A stretch of DNA of 64,000 bases from Lachnospiraceae bacterium. Its GTDB lineage: Bacteria > Bacillota > Clostridia > Lachnospirales > Lachnospiraceae. A program made the position numbers and the translations under genes. The stretch is from the NCBI GenBank assembly GCA_017455435.1, contig JAFTAU010000023.1:78596-142595 (forward strand), written 5' to 3'. Position 1 is the stretch's first letter; every line of letters begins with the position of its first letter. This document shows positions 42,755-52,181 of this stretch, in pieces. The notes beneath the pieces were generated by a model, which saw only the letters and a program-made list of their open reading frames with translations, did not search any database and was not told where the DNA came from.

Positions 42755-45055
42755 TTATTGCTCACGGGTTATTCCGGACTGATATGCGTTTTCGCCCTGA
42801 TGTATTAAATATCCGTCTATTGTATTATTTCCCTCGTAATAAGCATAATAGGGTATAGAACCATGGAATCGAGCGTCTGTCCCGTCATAATTGCATGAGC
42901 ACATTGTCCAGACAGCGCCATCGTTGTAGCTTACGCTCAGATAGAACAATTTATTATCTATACACGACGCGGCAAATCCGCTTTCGGCTATTGTTTTCAT
43001 CTTGCTCAGCGAACCGTTACTATTAATCTTGTAAAGCGAGATATCGCTTATTGCTTCGCTTTCAAGATATCCGCTATAGGTAACTACATAGTAGCCATAA
43101 TACTCGACTATTGCTATATCGTTCGCTATTTTCTTTAGCGAATTATTCTTCGTGTTAAAGACATAGGTGGCAACCTTTTCATTATCCCAATCCGTATATG
43201 TCAGATAAACATAATTTTTGTAGGCGTATGAAAGAGTCATTTTTGTGTCTGAACTAAAGAAAGAGCCGAGATTAATCAGTCTGGTTTTTTTGCCACTTCC
43301 TGCATCTTGAGTATATAAGGCTTTGTTTTCTATATAGTAACGAACGCTTCCGTTAGACATCACATAATTTCCATCAAAAGCAAAGGTTTCATCGGGGAAG
43401 CCGGAGACCAGTTTCCCGTTGCTTAATGTCAATTCATATTTATGTGTTCCTATAGTTATTCCGTCGATTACCCCGTTGTAATCAAACCGCACCTGGCCGC
43501 TCTTTACGTACCACCAGGTGTTGTTGTCGGTGCGCTTTACAATGCCGGTCTTATCGGTCTGCACCTTGCTGCCCTTTACATACCACCATGTACCGTCTTC
43601 GGTGCGCTTTACGATATTCGTCACGTTAAATTGAACCTGACCGTTTTTTACATACCACCAGGTTCCGTTGTCAGTGCGCTTTTCAACGCTGGTCACGCCA
43701 AACTGCACCTGACCGTTTTTCACGTACCACCATGTATTGTTATCATCGCGTTTTATAATACTCGTGACACCGGTCTGCACCTGGCCGCCATTCACGTACC
43801 ACCATGTATTGTTGTCGGCGCGCTTTACAATGTTCGTAACACCGAACTGCACCTGGCCGCCTTTTACGTACCACCAGGTATTGTTATCGGTGCGCTTTAC
43901 CACGCTGGTTACACCAAACTGCACCTGGCCATTCTTTACGTACCACCAGGTATTATTGTCGGTGCGCTTTACAACAGACGTGACGCCGGTCTGTACCTGA
44001 CCGTTCTTCACATACCACCATGTGTTATTGTCGGTGCGTTTTACAACGCTCGTGACATTAAACTGCACAACGCCGTTTTTCACGTACCACCAGGTACCAT
44101 TGGAGCGCTTGACCACGGAAGTCGTTCCGGTCTGGAATTTACCGCCGCTGTAATAACGCCACTGGTTTTCATCCTTAACCACGTCCGTATACTTGAAATT
44201 GACTACGCCTTTTTCAATGCGATAGCGTCCATTGGCATTATTTGCAAAGCCCGTATATTTCAGATCCTTTTTGCCGTTTACGGTGTAATACCACTTGCCG
44301 TCGGAAAACTTTTGAATGTCGGTGTTGGCCGCGGTATAGGGTATCCATATAATGTCAGAACTATTAATGCTTAAATCGTCACATACGGTTTTTGTCCAGG
44401 TGGCATCATTTGCCGGATAATAAACCTTTGTTATTTCAGCATTGTAGAAAATAAATCCTTTATCACCATCCTCTTTAAATGACGGCGCGCTGCCGGTGAA
44501 TGTTAATTCCATTGAGCACCCACAAAAATTCATCGCGCCGATTTCTTTCAGGTTTTTAGGCAATACCAGGCTTTTTATCGACGCACAATGATCAAAAACA
44601 TCGTAGCCAATACTTTTGATATTGTTTGAGAGCGTAACTGTTTTCAGATTATAACAATGTTGGAATGCACCATCGCCGAGAAACGTCACGCTGTCGGGAA
44701 GCGTTATGCTTTCAATGCCGCTTTCAAAAAAAGCTCGTCCGCCAATCTCTGTTACGGTATTCGGAATGCTGACAGTTTTTAATTTCTCGCAGCCGTAAAA
44801 AGCGCACCCGCAAATGCTTGTAATCCCGCTTCCGATTTCCAGCGTCTTAACATTCTCTTTCCACGACTTGATATCAAGAGAGCCTTGTGTTATAGAACCG
44901 GTTCCGCTGATTACTAATTTTCCCGCATCATCCAGTGAATAGTGTGCATGTTGTCCACACGCACCACTTTCTGCTGCTACGGCATTAACCGCGCCAAGCA
45001 AACCAACGACTGCAATGACTGCCACTGCAAACAATGCCTTCATAACATTCTTCAT
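42755..45055 (-). CDS. Secreted BspA-type leucine-rich repeat protein with nine TWWYVKNG repeats
   Basis: 766 residues from the ATG at 45055 (AAGGAG nine bases upstream). Sec signal peptide, then about five LRR_5 repeats (LKTVSIPNTVTEIGGRAF, IESITLPDSVTFLGDGAF) to about residue 200, a linker, and nine units of a 24-residue repeat of the form SVVKRTDNNTWWYVKNGQVQ, reminiscent of aromatic-rich cell-wall-binding repeats. The final 200 residues form a beta-propeller-like domain (KTRLINLGSFFSSDTKMTLS and similar). Likely bound to the cell envelope, with the LRR part facing a host or microbial partner. The same repeats and start of the C-terminal domain occur in the gene at 47554. Confidence 0.83.
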   Translation of the reverse strand: MKNVMKALFAVAVIAVVGLLGAVNAVAAESGACGQHAHYSLDDAGKLVISGTGSITQGSLDIKSWKENVKTLEIGSGITSICGCAFYGCEKLKTVSIPNTVTEIGGRAFFESGIESITLPDSVTFLGDGAFQHCYNLKTVTLSNNIKSIGYDVFDHCASIKSLVLPKNLKEIGAMNFCGCSMELTFTGSAPSFKEDGDKGFIFYNAEITKVYYPANDATWTKTVCDDLSINSSDIIWIPYTAANTDIQKFSDGKWYYTVNGKKDLKYTGFANNANGRYRIEKGVVNFKYTDVVKDENQWRYYSGGKFQTGTTSVVKRSNGTWWYVKNGVVQFNVTSVVKRTDNNTWWYVKNGQVQTGVTSVVKRTDNNTWWYVKNGQVQFGVTSVVKRTDNNTWWYVKGGQVQFGVTNIVKRADNNTWWYVNGGQVQTGVTSIIKRDDNNTWWYVKNGQVQFGVTSVEKRTDNGTWWYVKNGQVQFNVTNIVKRTEDGTWWYVKGSKVQTDKTGIVKRTDNNTWWYVKSGQVRFDYNGVIDGITIGTHKYELTLSNGKLVSGFPDETFAFDGNYVMSNGSVRYYIENKALYTQDAGSGKKTRLINLGSFFSSDTKMTLSYAYKNYVYLTYTDWDNEKVATYVFNTKNNSLKKIANDIAIVEYYGYYVVTYSGYLESEAISDISLYKINSNGSLSKMKTIAESGFAASCIDNKLFYLSVSYNDGAVWTMCSCNYDGTDARFHGSIPYYAYYEGNNTIDGYLIHQGENAYQSGITREQ

Positions 45056-45110
45056 TACTTGTAACTCCTTTCTGCTTTCAAAAACCTTCACAGCCCTCTC
45101 TCGTCCTTTT

Positions 45111-46349
45111 TCAACTGTAGTCTACGGTATATTCACAACCGGCTTCCCAGTTTTCAATCATTGGATCAAGCGTGTACGCAGACTCGGAAGCATCGTTGTA
45201 AACCTGCACCTGAACCTTGTGATACCCGGCAGGAATACTAACTTTTTTCATGACTCCGCCCCAAAAAGAAGTCTGTTTTGAACCGTCAACATAAACATTA
45301 AGATTATTTGCACTGCTGATGCCTGTTGTGTCAAAAACGATGGTGGCCGTTCCGGCGGAAGATGAAGAAGCGCTATATGAGGAAGACGAAGAAGTGTTAC
45401 TTGCGGATGCTATCTCTGCGGCTCTCCTTCGCTCAGCTTCCAATCTTCTTCGTTTCTCGGCTTCTCTCGCCTCTCTGACTTCTTGCGCTTTTTCGGGATC
45501 AAATTCCATCCAGAACTCCTCGAAATGCCCAAGATCATCAAAACTGATTGTCAATGTCCTGTCTATGCCTGCTCTCGCTATCAGCTTTGGAATGATAGAA
45601 AGCAACTGAAAAATGACGAAAGAACCTAACACGCCAAAAATCGATGTCATCAAAAATCTTTTTACATCAATTTGCAAGAATGCCATTGTATTAACAAAAA
45701 CAACCAGAAACACGATCACGAGAGCAGATATCAGTGAGCAAAGCCATGTCCTGTAGAGCTTTTTTGATCTGAATGTGCCCGGTCTTTCCAAAAGAACGCC
45801 ATACGTATATCTTGCCGCTTCCTTTGGCGAATCAAATTTAGACGATACCGTTTTTTTGTTTTTGACCGGAATCTTTTTAATCATAAACCTGATAACGCGG
45901 CTGAAAAGCGGCGGAAGTACGAATATCATTATAACGGCGGCAATTGATACAGATATTATTGCAAATTTAAGAACCGTTTCAACGCTTACGCTACCGGTTT
46001 TCTCAAAGACGCCCCAGATAATTCCTTCAAAAAATCTGAATACGCCGCCGGGTATGTTCAAAATGCCTTTCACAATGTCCGGAAGCCTGTCAATTACCGC
46101 CACTTCTTCCACATCCGGAAAAATAAAAGCCATACCCCAAAAAGAACTTATTATGCCACAGACAAGCAATACTTTAAATACCAGCTGAGGAAGCCAGCCA
46201 AGGAGCTTGTCTCTTTTTACTCTGCCGCATATTGTGTCCATAGCGTCGAGTTTTTGAGTGTCCGTTTCGGTATTGAAAACTATCCTCTGAAGCCATGTCG
46301 CGTTTTGCGGAAGCTGTTTTTCTTTGTTTTTGTTTTCCTCGTTTTCCAT
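45111..46349 (-). CDS. Membrane protein with extracytoplasmic PEGA-like C-terminal domain
   Basis: 412 residues, not recognised as a named family. A charged N-terminal region of about 55 residues is followed by several hydrophobic helices (near residues 57-77, 105-150 and 205-270), then a charged heptad-like stretch (EKAQEVREAREAEKRRRLEA), a serine-rich linker, and a beta domain of about 85 residues (TIVFDTTGISSANNLNVYVD ... IPAGYHKVQVQVYNDAS) resembling PEGA-like folds. GAGAGG lies before the ATG. It starts 55 bp before the LRR gene in the same direction, so the two may share a transcript. Function unknown. Confidence 0.75.
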   Translation of the reverse strand: MENEENKNKEKQLPQNATWLQRIVFNTETDTQKLDAMDTICGRVKRDKLLGWLPQLVFKVLLVCGIISSFWGMAFIFPDVEEVAVIDRLPDIVKGILNIPGGVFRFFEGIIWGVFEKTGSVSVETVLKFAIISVSIAAVIMIFVLPPLFSRVIRFMIKKIPVKNKKTVSSKFDSPKEAARYTYGVLLERPGTFRSKKLYRTWLCSLISALVIVFLVVFVNTMAFLQIDVKRFLMTSIFGVLGSFVIFQLLSIIPKLIARAGIDRTLTISFDDLGHFEEFWMEFDPEKAQEVREAREAEKRRRLEAERRRAAEIASASNTSSSSSYSASSSSAGTATIVFDTTGISSANNLNVYVDGSKQTSFWGGVMKKVSIPAGYHKVQVQVYNDASESAYTLDPMIENWEAGCEYTVDYS

Positions 46350-46642
46350 AATTTCCTCTCCCGTTTCCCATTATGACGATACGACAAAAAACCGGCAAGC
46401 GTTTCTGTCAGTCATCTTTTAAGATGATACCTCTAATACATTTTGTTACTGTGATTGTCTGTCAGCATTTCTATGATTATACTGAATTATCCGACAACAT
46501 CTTGTGTTAGTATATAGCATTTATTTCCTTGTGTCAATAAAAATATATGCTTTGTTTCCGCACAATAAGAGCATCATCAAATTATAATATTCTTCTGGGG
46601 TTCAAAACCTTTGTTGCATTGATAACGACAGGAGTTGAATAG

Positions 46643-46957
46643 ATGAATTATATCGACTGGTTTTCTTCAAGACTGACAAAACTCAGATTCGAAAAAGGCG
46701 TTTCAGCAAGAGAGATGAGTTTGTCGCTAGGGCAGAGCGAAAGCTATATTAACAAAATAGAAAACGGTCGTGCGCTTCCGTCGATGGCAGGCTTTTTTGC
46801 AATTTGCGAATACCTTGAGATAGAGCCTGTAGATTTTTTTGACAGTAGCCTGTCATATCCCAAACAACTCCGCTCGCTGCTTGACTCCGCAAAAGACTTA
46901 AACGAAATCCAGCTTTCACATATTCAACAAATTGTTGATGATCTGATAGATAAATAA
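46643..46957 (+). CDS. XRE-family helix-turn-helix regulator
   Basis: 104 residues. The N-terminal helix-turn-helix reads LTKLRFEKGVSAREMSLSLG then QSESYINKIENGRALPSMA, typical of Cro/C1-type DNA-binding proteins; the C-terminal 35 residues are helical and may dimerise. AGGAG lies eight bases before the ATG and a TATAAT box is at 46583-46588. Transcribed divergently from the membrane protein gene across a 293-bp AT-rich spacer that otherwise shows no gene; it may regulate that neighbour. Confidence 0.9.
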   Translation: MNYIDWFSSRLTKLRFEKGVSAREMSLSLGQSESYINKIENGRALPSMAGFFAICEYLEIEPVDFFDSSLSYPKQLRSLLDSAKDLNEIQLSHIQQIVDDLIDK

Positions 46958-47081
46958 CAGGCAGTTCTGAAATGTCATAGTAAATGCTGATGGCTTTATG
47001 CAAATACACCATCACATCCTTTTTATATTTCTCACGAAGAACGTTTATATATTCTATAGTGTAGGTTTCTTTTATTATCAT
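46958..47081 (-). pseudogene. Possible N-terminal remnant of the partner of the DUF6577-like gene (AbiEii-type?)
   Basis: A frame starting at the ATG at 47081, six bases after GGAG and 12 bp past the DUF6577-like gene, encodes MIIKETYTIEYINVLREKYK and about 20 further plausible residues. It then runs on antisense through the XRE gene to 46749, which is unlikely to be real coding. The position and first residues are compatible with an AbiEii-type nucleotidyltransferase toxin that has lost the rest of its sequence. Low certainty. Confidence 0.35.
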
Positions 47082-47093
47082 GGGTTCTCCACA

Positions 47094-47528
47094 TCAAACA
47101 GTCATCAGTTGTATGCCTGTTTTTGTTTTTATGAAGGACAGCAGGCTGTCGTAGAGATTACGGCGTTTGGCATATCGGAACATACGGGTTTCATCAATAT
47201 TATATTTGCGGAAAACATCTTCATATATGCGCGGATATTCGCTTCGTTCAATCAGGCTTCCGGAAAGCTTCTTGAATAGCAGATCCACCAACAGCTTTTC
47301 TATCACACAGGAATGATTTGCGTCCGGCGCGGGAGCCTCAGAAAGGAACTTTTGGACAACGATATCCGTTTCGGGAGCACGCTGCTTGTAAAAGATATCA
47401 ACAGTAGGTTGAATCATGGCATAGGGGTATTTTTCATGCAGTTTTTCGTAAACTGTATCCACAAGCATAGCTTCCACTTCTATAAATATTACGTTCTTGG
47501 CAATCTGATGATTGACAAAATCGTTCAT
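47094..47528 (-). pseudogene. DUF6577-like (AbiEi-type antitoxin) gene, N-terminally truncated
   Basis: 144 codons from an ATG at 47528 with GGGAG nine bases upstream; the open frame begins at a GTG at 47546. The content NVIFIEVEAMLVDTVYEKL, CVIEKLLVDLLFKKL and KYNIDETRMFRYAKRR matches the C-terminal half of DUF6577-like proteins, which I recall as relatives of type IV AbiEi antitoxins. The N-terminal winged-helix half (about 80-100 residues) is missing and replaced by the end of the repeat-protein gene at 47554. It could still be expressed as a short protein. Confidence 0.55.
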
Positions 47529-47553
47529 CTGAATCAGCTCCCACATTTAAAAT

Positions 47554-49062
47554 CTATTGAATTTGTTCTGTTTCCGTATCTTGCGTATATAAAGCTTCGT
47601 TTTCTATATAGTACCAGACTTTTCCATCCGATATTACATAATCTTCTTCAAAGGCGAAGGCTTCATCAGGATAGCCGGCGATCAGCTTTCCGCCTCTGAA
47701 TGTCCACTCATATTTGTAATCTCCTATAGTGATTCCGTCAAACACCCCGTCTTTATCAAACTGCACCCGGCCATTCTCGACATACCACCAGGTGTTGTTG
47801 TCGGTGCGTCTGACTATGCCGGTCTTATCGGTCTGCGCCTTGCCGCCCTTTACATACCACCAGGAGCTGTCTTCGATACGCTTTACGACGTTAGTCACGC
47901 CAAATTGTACCCGACCGTTTTTCACGAACCACCAGGTGTCGTTGTCGGCACGTTTTTCGACGCTGGTCATGCCGAACTGTACCTGACCGTTTTTCACATA
48001 CCACCAGGTGCTGTTGTCAGCGCGTTCTACCACGCCGGTCACGCCGAACTGCACCTGACCGTCTTTTATATGCCACCAGGTATTATTGTCGGTGCGCTTC
48101 ACGATAGACGTGACTCCGAACTGAACTTTTCCGCCCTTTACGTACCACCAGGTGTTGTTATCAGTGCGTTTTACCACGCTGGTCACGCCGAACTGCACCT
48201 GGCCGTTCTTCACATACCACCAGGTGCCATTGTCGGTGCGCTTCACAACGCTGGTCACGCCGAACTGCACCTGCCCATTCTTCACATACCACCATGTGTT
48301 ATTGTCTGCACGTTTTACAACGCTCGTGACGTCAAACTGAACGATGCCGTTTTTGACGAACCACCACGTATTATTGTCGGTGCGCTTTACCACGCTCGTG
48401 ACATCATCCCGGAATACTCCGCCGCTGTAATACTTCCACACCCCATCTACCTTGAAAACACCCTCGTATTTTGTCGGCTTTATTGAATATGATTTTATGT
48501 ACCAGTAGTCATCTATTCCGGCGAGAATATCCTTTTGAGTTTTGAATTTGCTGCCCGGCTTGACTACCAGCCAGGAGGACGCGAGCGTCCGTCTGACCCC
48601 GCTGCATTTTGAGGCGGAATCCGCGCAGTAAAAAGTGTCGCCTTCGTAATCTGTGACAAAGACCGCATGAGGAATGCTGCGGCAGTAAATCTCTATCCCC
48701 TCGGGATGAGCGTCAAGCAGTTTTTTAAGTCCGGAGACCGTCATGCCGTTTACCGAAGCGTGCGCGACGGAGAGCTTGTTGCCGCCAATGGAATAAGTGA
48801 AGTTCCAACACAGTCCGGCGCCTTCTTCCCATCCGGTCTTTCGTGCGTCGGCTTCCGTGCACGAGCTCCAGTTTTCATATCCGCTCAAAAACAGTCTGGC
48901 CCTTATCATCATGGTCGCTGCTGCGAGGGTGCAGGTCTTTTCTCCGTCCTGTTTTATATACAATGACTGCGGAAGCTTCTCCGCAGCATTCACGGCCGTG
49001 GAGCCCAGCAAACCCATAGTCACAATAATCGCGGCAACAAATAGTTTGAATATATTTCTCAA
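47554..49062 (-). CDS. Secreted C39-like cysteine peptidase with nine TWWYVKNG repeats
   Basis: 502 residues from a TTG start at 49062 with AAGGA about eight bases upstream; the signal peptide (FKLFVAAIIVTMGLLGSTAV...A) begins right there. Residues 30-175 look like a C39/papain-like peptidase domain with Gln38, Cys44 (GEKTCTLAAA), His132 (PHAVFVTD) and Asp148 as candidate catalytic residues. Nine 24-residue repeats of the TWWYVKNGQVQFGV type follow, then the first part of the C-terminal domain of the gene at 42755, stopping after YYIENEALYTQD. The product probably binds the cell wall by its repeats. The abrupt end beside a truncated gene suggests a recombination junction. Confidence 0.8.
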   Translation of the reverse strand: MRNIFKLFVAAIIVTMGLLGSTAVNAAEKLPQSLYIKQDGEKTCTLAAATMMIRARLFLSGYENWSSCTEADARKTGWEEGAGLCWNFTYSIGGNKLSVAHASVNGMTVSGLKKLLDAHPEGIEIYCRSIPHAVFVTDYEGDTFYCADSASKCSGVRRTLASSWLVVKPGSKFKTQKDILAGIDDYWYIKSYSIKPTKYEGVFKVDGVWKYYSGGVFRDDVTSVVKRTDNNTWWFVKNGIVQFDVTSVVKRADNNTWWYVKNGQVQFGVTSVVKRTDNGTWWYVKNGQVQFGVTSVVKRTDNNTWWYVKGGKVQFGVTSIVKRTDNNTWWHIKDGQVQFGVTGVVERADNSTWWYVKNGQVQFGMTSVEKRADNDTWWFVKNGRVQFGVTNVVKRIEDSSWWYVKGGKAQTDKTGIVRRTDNNTWWYVENGRVQFDKDGVFDGITIGDYKYEWTFRGGKLIAGYPDEAFAFEEDYVISDGKVWYYIENEALYTQDTETEQIQ

Positions 49063-49100
49063 GTGTTGATTCCTTTCTTATTCTACTTGAAAAACGAGTT

Positions 49101-49742
49101 TTAATCAGCGAGGGCGCGGGCGGCGGGGTTGAAGCGGAGTTCGTGCTCGATGGTGGTGAATTCTTCGTGGCCGGGGTAGACGGCGGTGGCAGGCGGGAGC
49201 GCGAAGAGGCGCTTCAGCGAAGTATACATGGCGGCCTGCGAGCCGGTGGAAAGGTCGGTGCGGCCGAAGGTTTCGCGAAACAGGGTGTCACCGGAAATGA
49301 GGACTTCTTCGTCTTCGAAATAATAACAGCAGCTGCCGCCGGTGTGACCGGGCGTGTGAAGGACGGTGAAGTCGAGGCCGGCAAGGGTGACTTTCTGACC
49401 ATCGGTGAAGAATTCGTCCGGCGTCAGCGTCATCGCATCTGCCCAGGCGACAGAACGGTTCATGTAGGGGTCAGCCAGCAGGGCGCCTTCCGCCTCAAAA
49501 GCATAGATTTTTGCGCCGGAAAGCCCGCGGAGTCTGTCCGCGGCGTAGATGTGGTCAAAGTGCCCGTGTGTCAGCAATATAGCGCAAAGCTTATATCCCC
49601 TGAGTTCAAATTGCTTCATAATATATTCGGCGCTGTCAGCGGGATCCACGACAAGCGCCTCTTTAGTCTCTTTATTGATTAGGAAGTATGTGTTTGTGGA
49701 AATCATTCCCAGAACACGGTATTCTATCTCGAGTTTTTTCAT
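49101..49742 (-). CDS. MBL-fold hydrolase, glyoxalase II-like (cytoplasmic)
   Basis: 213 residues with the canonical zinc motif His59-Gly-His61-Phe-Asp63-His64 (LLTHGHFDH), TPGHTGGS around residue 130, GDTLFRETFGRTD with the bridging Asp, and YPGHEEFTT near the end. This is the YcbL/GloB-type hydrolase of thioesters such as S-lactoylglutathione analogues. No signal peptide. AAGGAG precedes the ATG. It lies downstream of relA in the same direction but with a 160-bp gap, so it is probably separate. Confidence 0.92.
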   Translation of the reverse strand: MKKLEIEYRVLGMISTNTYFLINKETKEALVVDPADSAEYIMKQFELRGYKLCAILLTHGHFDHIYAADRLRGLSGAKIYAFEAEGALLADPYMNRSVAWADAMTLTPDEFFTDGQKVTLAGLDFTVLHTPGHTGGSCCYYFEDEEVLISGDTLFRETFGRTDLSTGSQAAMYTSLKRLFALPPATAVYPGHEEFTTIEHELRFNPAARALAD

Positions 49743-49903
49743 ATAGTAAACACTCCTTCCTATAACAATGGCTCGCCAATTAAAGAGTATGTGTCCTGTT
49801 TCTCAATGCAACCGGTTTCATCAGTCTGAGAGGAGGGTGAGACAATTCATCAGCGGCGGTTTGTACTATAAATGCCGGAATCCGGCGCATTATTAGTGCC
49901 GCG

Positions 49904-52180
49904 TCAGCTCATGGTTCTTTCGATGTCTATCACGCCTTCCACCTGGCGGAGCTTTGCGGAGAGGCGGTTGATTTCTTCGACGCCGCCGGTTTCAAAATCG
50001 ACCACGATAGTGGCGGTGCCGGTTTTGCTGACCTGGGTGCGGAGCGAAAGAATGGCAATCTCCTGCTCGGAAATAACGCGGGAAATGTCAGCCAAAAGGC
50101 CTATCCTGTCGTTTCCGTAAAGCGTGAGCTGCGCGATAAATCTCTCGCTGCTGCTCTCGTCTTCAGCCCATTCGGCCTCAATGATTCTGGCTCGTTCGAT
50201 TTCCGGAAGACTGAGCAGGTTGATGCAGTCCGAGCGGTGAATGGAAATGCCGCGGCCGCGAGTGACAAAGCCCACTATTTCGTCACCGGGAATGGGGTTG
50301 CAGCACCTGGCCATATGAACGGAGATGTCGTCGATACCCTCGACTACTATACCGCCGGAAGCTTTTCTGACGGGGGTTTTCTTGTTTTCGGCGACAGCTG
50401 CAAGAACCGCTTCGTCTGTGACAATTTTCTTTTCGTGGCGGTTCTTTTCCTCGAGCATCTTGTTGATGACCTGACCCTCTTTCAGTCCGCCATGGCCGAC
50501 CGCCGCGAGAACGGCATCCCAATCGTGGAAGCCGTATTTTCGCACTATTTTCTCTATATAAGCAGGCTTTGTGAGGTCTGAAAGCTCGATGCCGGCGGCC
50601 TTGCAGTAATCCTCCAGCGCCTCCCGCCCTTTTTCAATATTTTCTTCCTTGTTCTGAGCGCGGAACCATTGGTTGATCTTGGTTCTGGCCTGCGTGCTCT
50701 TGGCAATCTTCAGCCAGTCGCGGCTGGGCCCACGGGAATTTTGCGAGGTAATAATTTCAATCCGGTCGCCGTTTTTGAGGACATAATCAATATTGACGAG
50801 CTTTTCATTGACGCGGGCGCCTACCATGCGATTGCCCACCGCGCTGTGAACCATGTACGCGAAATCAATCGGCGTAGAGCCCTGCGGCAGTACCTTTACG
50901 TCTCCGTTCGGTGTAAAGCAGTAAACGTTTTCCGAAAAAAGATTGAGGTCGCTCTTGATGGAGCTGAGGAATTCCTTGTCGTCCGGCATTTCCTTTTGCC
51001 ATTCGAGAATCTGGCGCAGCCAGCTGAGTTTTTCCTCTTCGGCGCTTATGCCCTCGGTGCCGCCCTCTTTGTATTTCCAGTGAGCCGCGATACCGTATTC
51101 AGCTATGCGGTGCATCTCGCGGGTGCGAATCTGGATTTCAAACGGCGTACCGTCGCGGCCTATCAGCGTAGTGTGGAGCGACTGATAGTGGTTGGGCTTT
51201 GGCATGGCAATGTAGTCCTTGAAGCGTCCGGGAATGGGCGTGTACATCTCGTGAATGACACCCAGCGCCGCGTAGCAGTCCTGCAGCGATTCGACGATGA
51301 TTCTGATGGCGAAAATATCGTAAATCTCGTCAACGGTTTTGTTCTGGGTGACCATTTTTTTGTAAATGGAAAAATAATGTTTGACTCTGCCGTAGATATC
51401 CGCATGGATGCCGGCTTCGGATATTTTTTCACTGACGTCGTCGATGATTTTTTCGATGTATTCTTCACGGGCGACCTTTATCGCGTCGACATCCGCGACG
51501 AGTTTTTTGTAAGCTTCCGGTTCAAGATAGGCGAGTGAAAGATTGTCCAGTTCTATCTTGAGGCGGCTGATACCGAGGCGATCCGCCAGCGGCGAAAAAA
51601 TTTCGAGAGTCTCCCCCGCCTTTTCCTTTTGCTTTTCGGGCTTCATATACTGAAGCGTGCGCATATTGTGGGTGCGGTCGGCGAGCTTTATAATGACCAC
51701 GCGGATGTCCTTTGCCATGGCGAGGAACATTTTTCGCAGATTCTCCGCCTGCTGCTCTTCTTTGCCGCCCTTCCAGCTGATGCCGGTGAGCTTTGTAACG
51801 CCGTCGACCAGCATTGCGACGTCTTCCCCGAAGCGCTCTTTTACCTCTTCGAGGGACATGAACGTATCTTCGACAACATCGTGCAAAATCCCTGCAATAA
51901 CAGAATCACGGTCCATTTCAAGTTCCGTGAGAATGAGGGCAACGCTGACGGGATGCACTATATAGGGCTCGCCAGATCTGCGGCGCTGCCCTTCATGCAT
52001 CTGCTTTGCTATGGTATAAGCCTCTACGATTTTGTCGATACTGTCATCCTGACGATAGGCGCGGTAATTTGCTATCAGCTTTGAAAAAATGGTGTCAGGA
52101 GAGAGAAAATTCTTTTCGACAATAACTTTTTCGTTTTGGTCGTCAACCTTTTGAATTGTCTCGTCCCTTACATCGGTCAT
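49904..52180 (-). CDS. rel: Bifunctional (p)ppGpp synthetase/hydrolase (RelA/SpoT, Rel)
   Basis: 758 residues with all expected domains in order: HD hydrolase (His76, His100-Asp101 in ILHDVVEDT), synthetase (GRFKDYIAMPKPNHYQSLHT), TGS (CFTPNGDVKVLPQGSTPIDF), helical/zinc-finger region (HMARCCNPIPGD) and C-terminal ACT domain (DRIGLLADISRVISE). It makes and degrades the stringent-response alarmone. The hydrolase motif is intact, so this is the bifunctional Gram-positive Rel. The ATG comes one base after the pfkA stop and no clear Shine-Dalgarno is seen, so translation is probably coupled to pfkA. Confidence 0.96.
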   Translation of the reverse strand: MTDVRDETIQKVDDQNEKVIVEKNFLSPDTIFSKLIANYRAYRQDDSIDKIVEAYTIAKQMHEGQRRRSGEPYIVHPVSVALILTELEMDRDSVIAGILHDVVEDTFMSLEEVKERFGEDVAMLVDGVTKLTGISWKGGKEEQQAENLRKMFLAMAKDIRVVIIKLADRTHNMRTLQYMKPEKQKEKAGETLEIFSPLADRLGISRLKIELDNLSLAYLEPEAYKKLVADVDAIKVAREEYIEKIIDDVSEKISEAGIHADIYGRVKHYFSIYKKMVTQNKTVDEIYDIFAIRIIVESLQDCYAALGVIHEMYTPIPGRFKDYIAMPKPNHYQSLHTTLIGRDGTPFEIQIRTREMHRIAEYGIAAHWKYKEGGTEGISAEEEKLSWLRQILEWQKEMPDDKEFLSSIKSDLNLFSENVYCFTPNGDVKVLPQGSTPIDFAYMVHSAVGNRMVGARVNEKLVNIDYVLKNGDRIEIITSQNSRGPSRDWLKIAKSTQARTKINQWFRAQNKEENIEKGREALEDYCKAAGIELSDLTKPAYIEKIVRKYGFHDWDAVLAAVGHGGLKEGQVINKMLEEKNRHEKKIVTDEAVLAAVAENKKTPVRKASGGIVVEGIDDISVHMARCCNPIPGDEIVGFVTRGRGISIHRSDCINLLSLPEIERARIIEAEWAEDESSSERFIAQLTLYGNDRIGLLADISRVISEQEIAILSLRTQVSKTGTATIVVDFETGGVEEINRLSAKLRQVEGVIDIERTMS

Positions 52181-52181
52181 T

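Noticed and set aside
43442..44374. 310-codon plus-strand open frame with regular His/Pro repeats
   Set aside because: Mirror image of the 72-bp repeats of the LRR protein gene on the opposite strand.
46749..46957. Continuation of the minus-strand frame from 47081 through the XRE gene
   Set aside because: The plus-strand helix-turn-helix gene there is clear and has its own ribosome site; the antisense extension has no family features.
49866..49895. GCCGG-AAT-CCGGC hairpin past the rel gene as terminator
   Set aside because: Only five base pairs and no T run on either strand.
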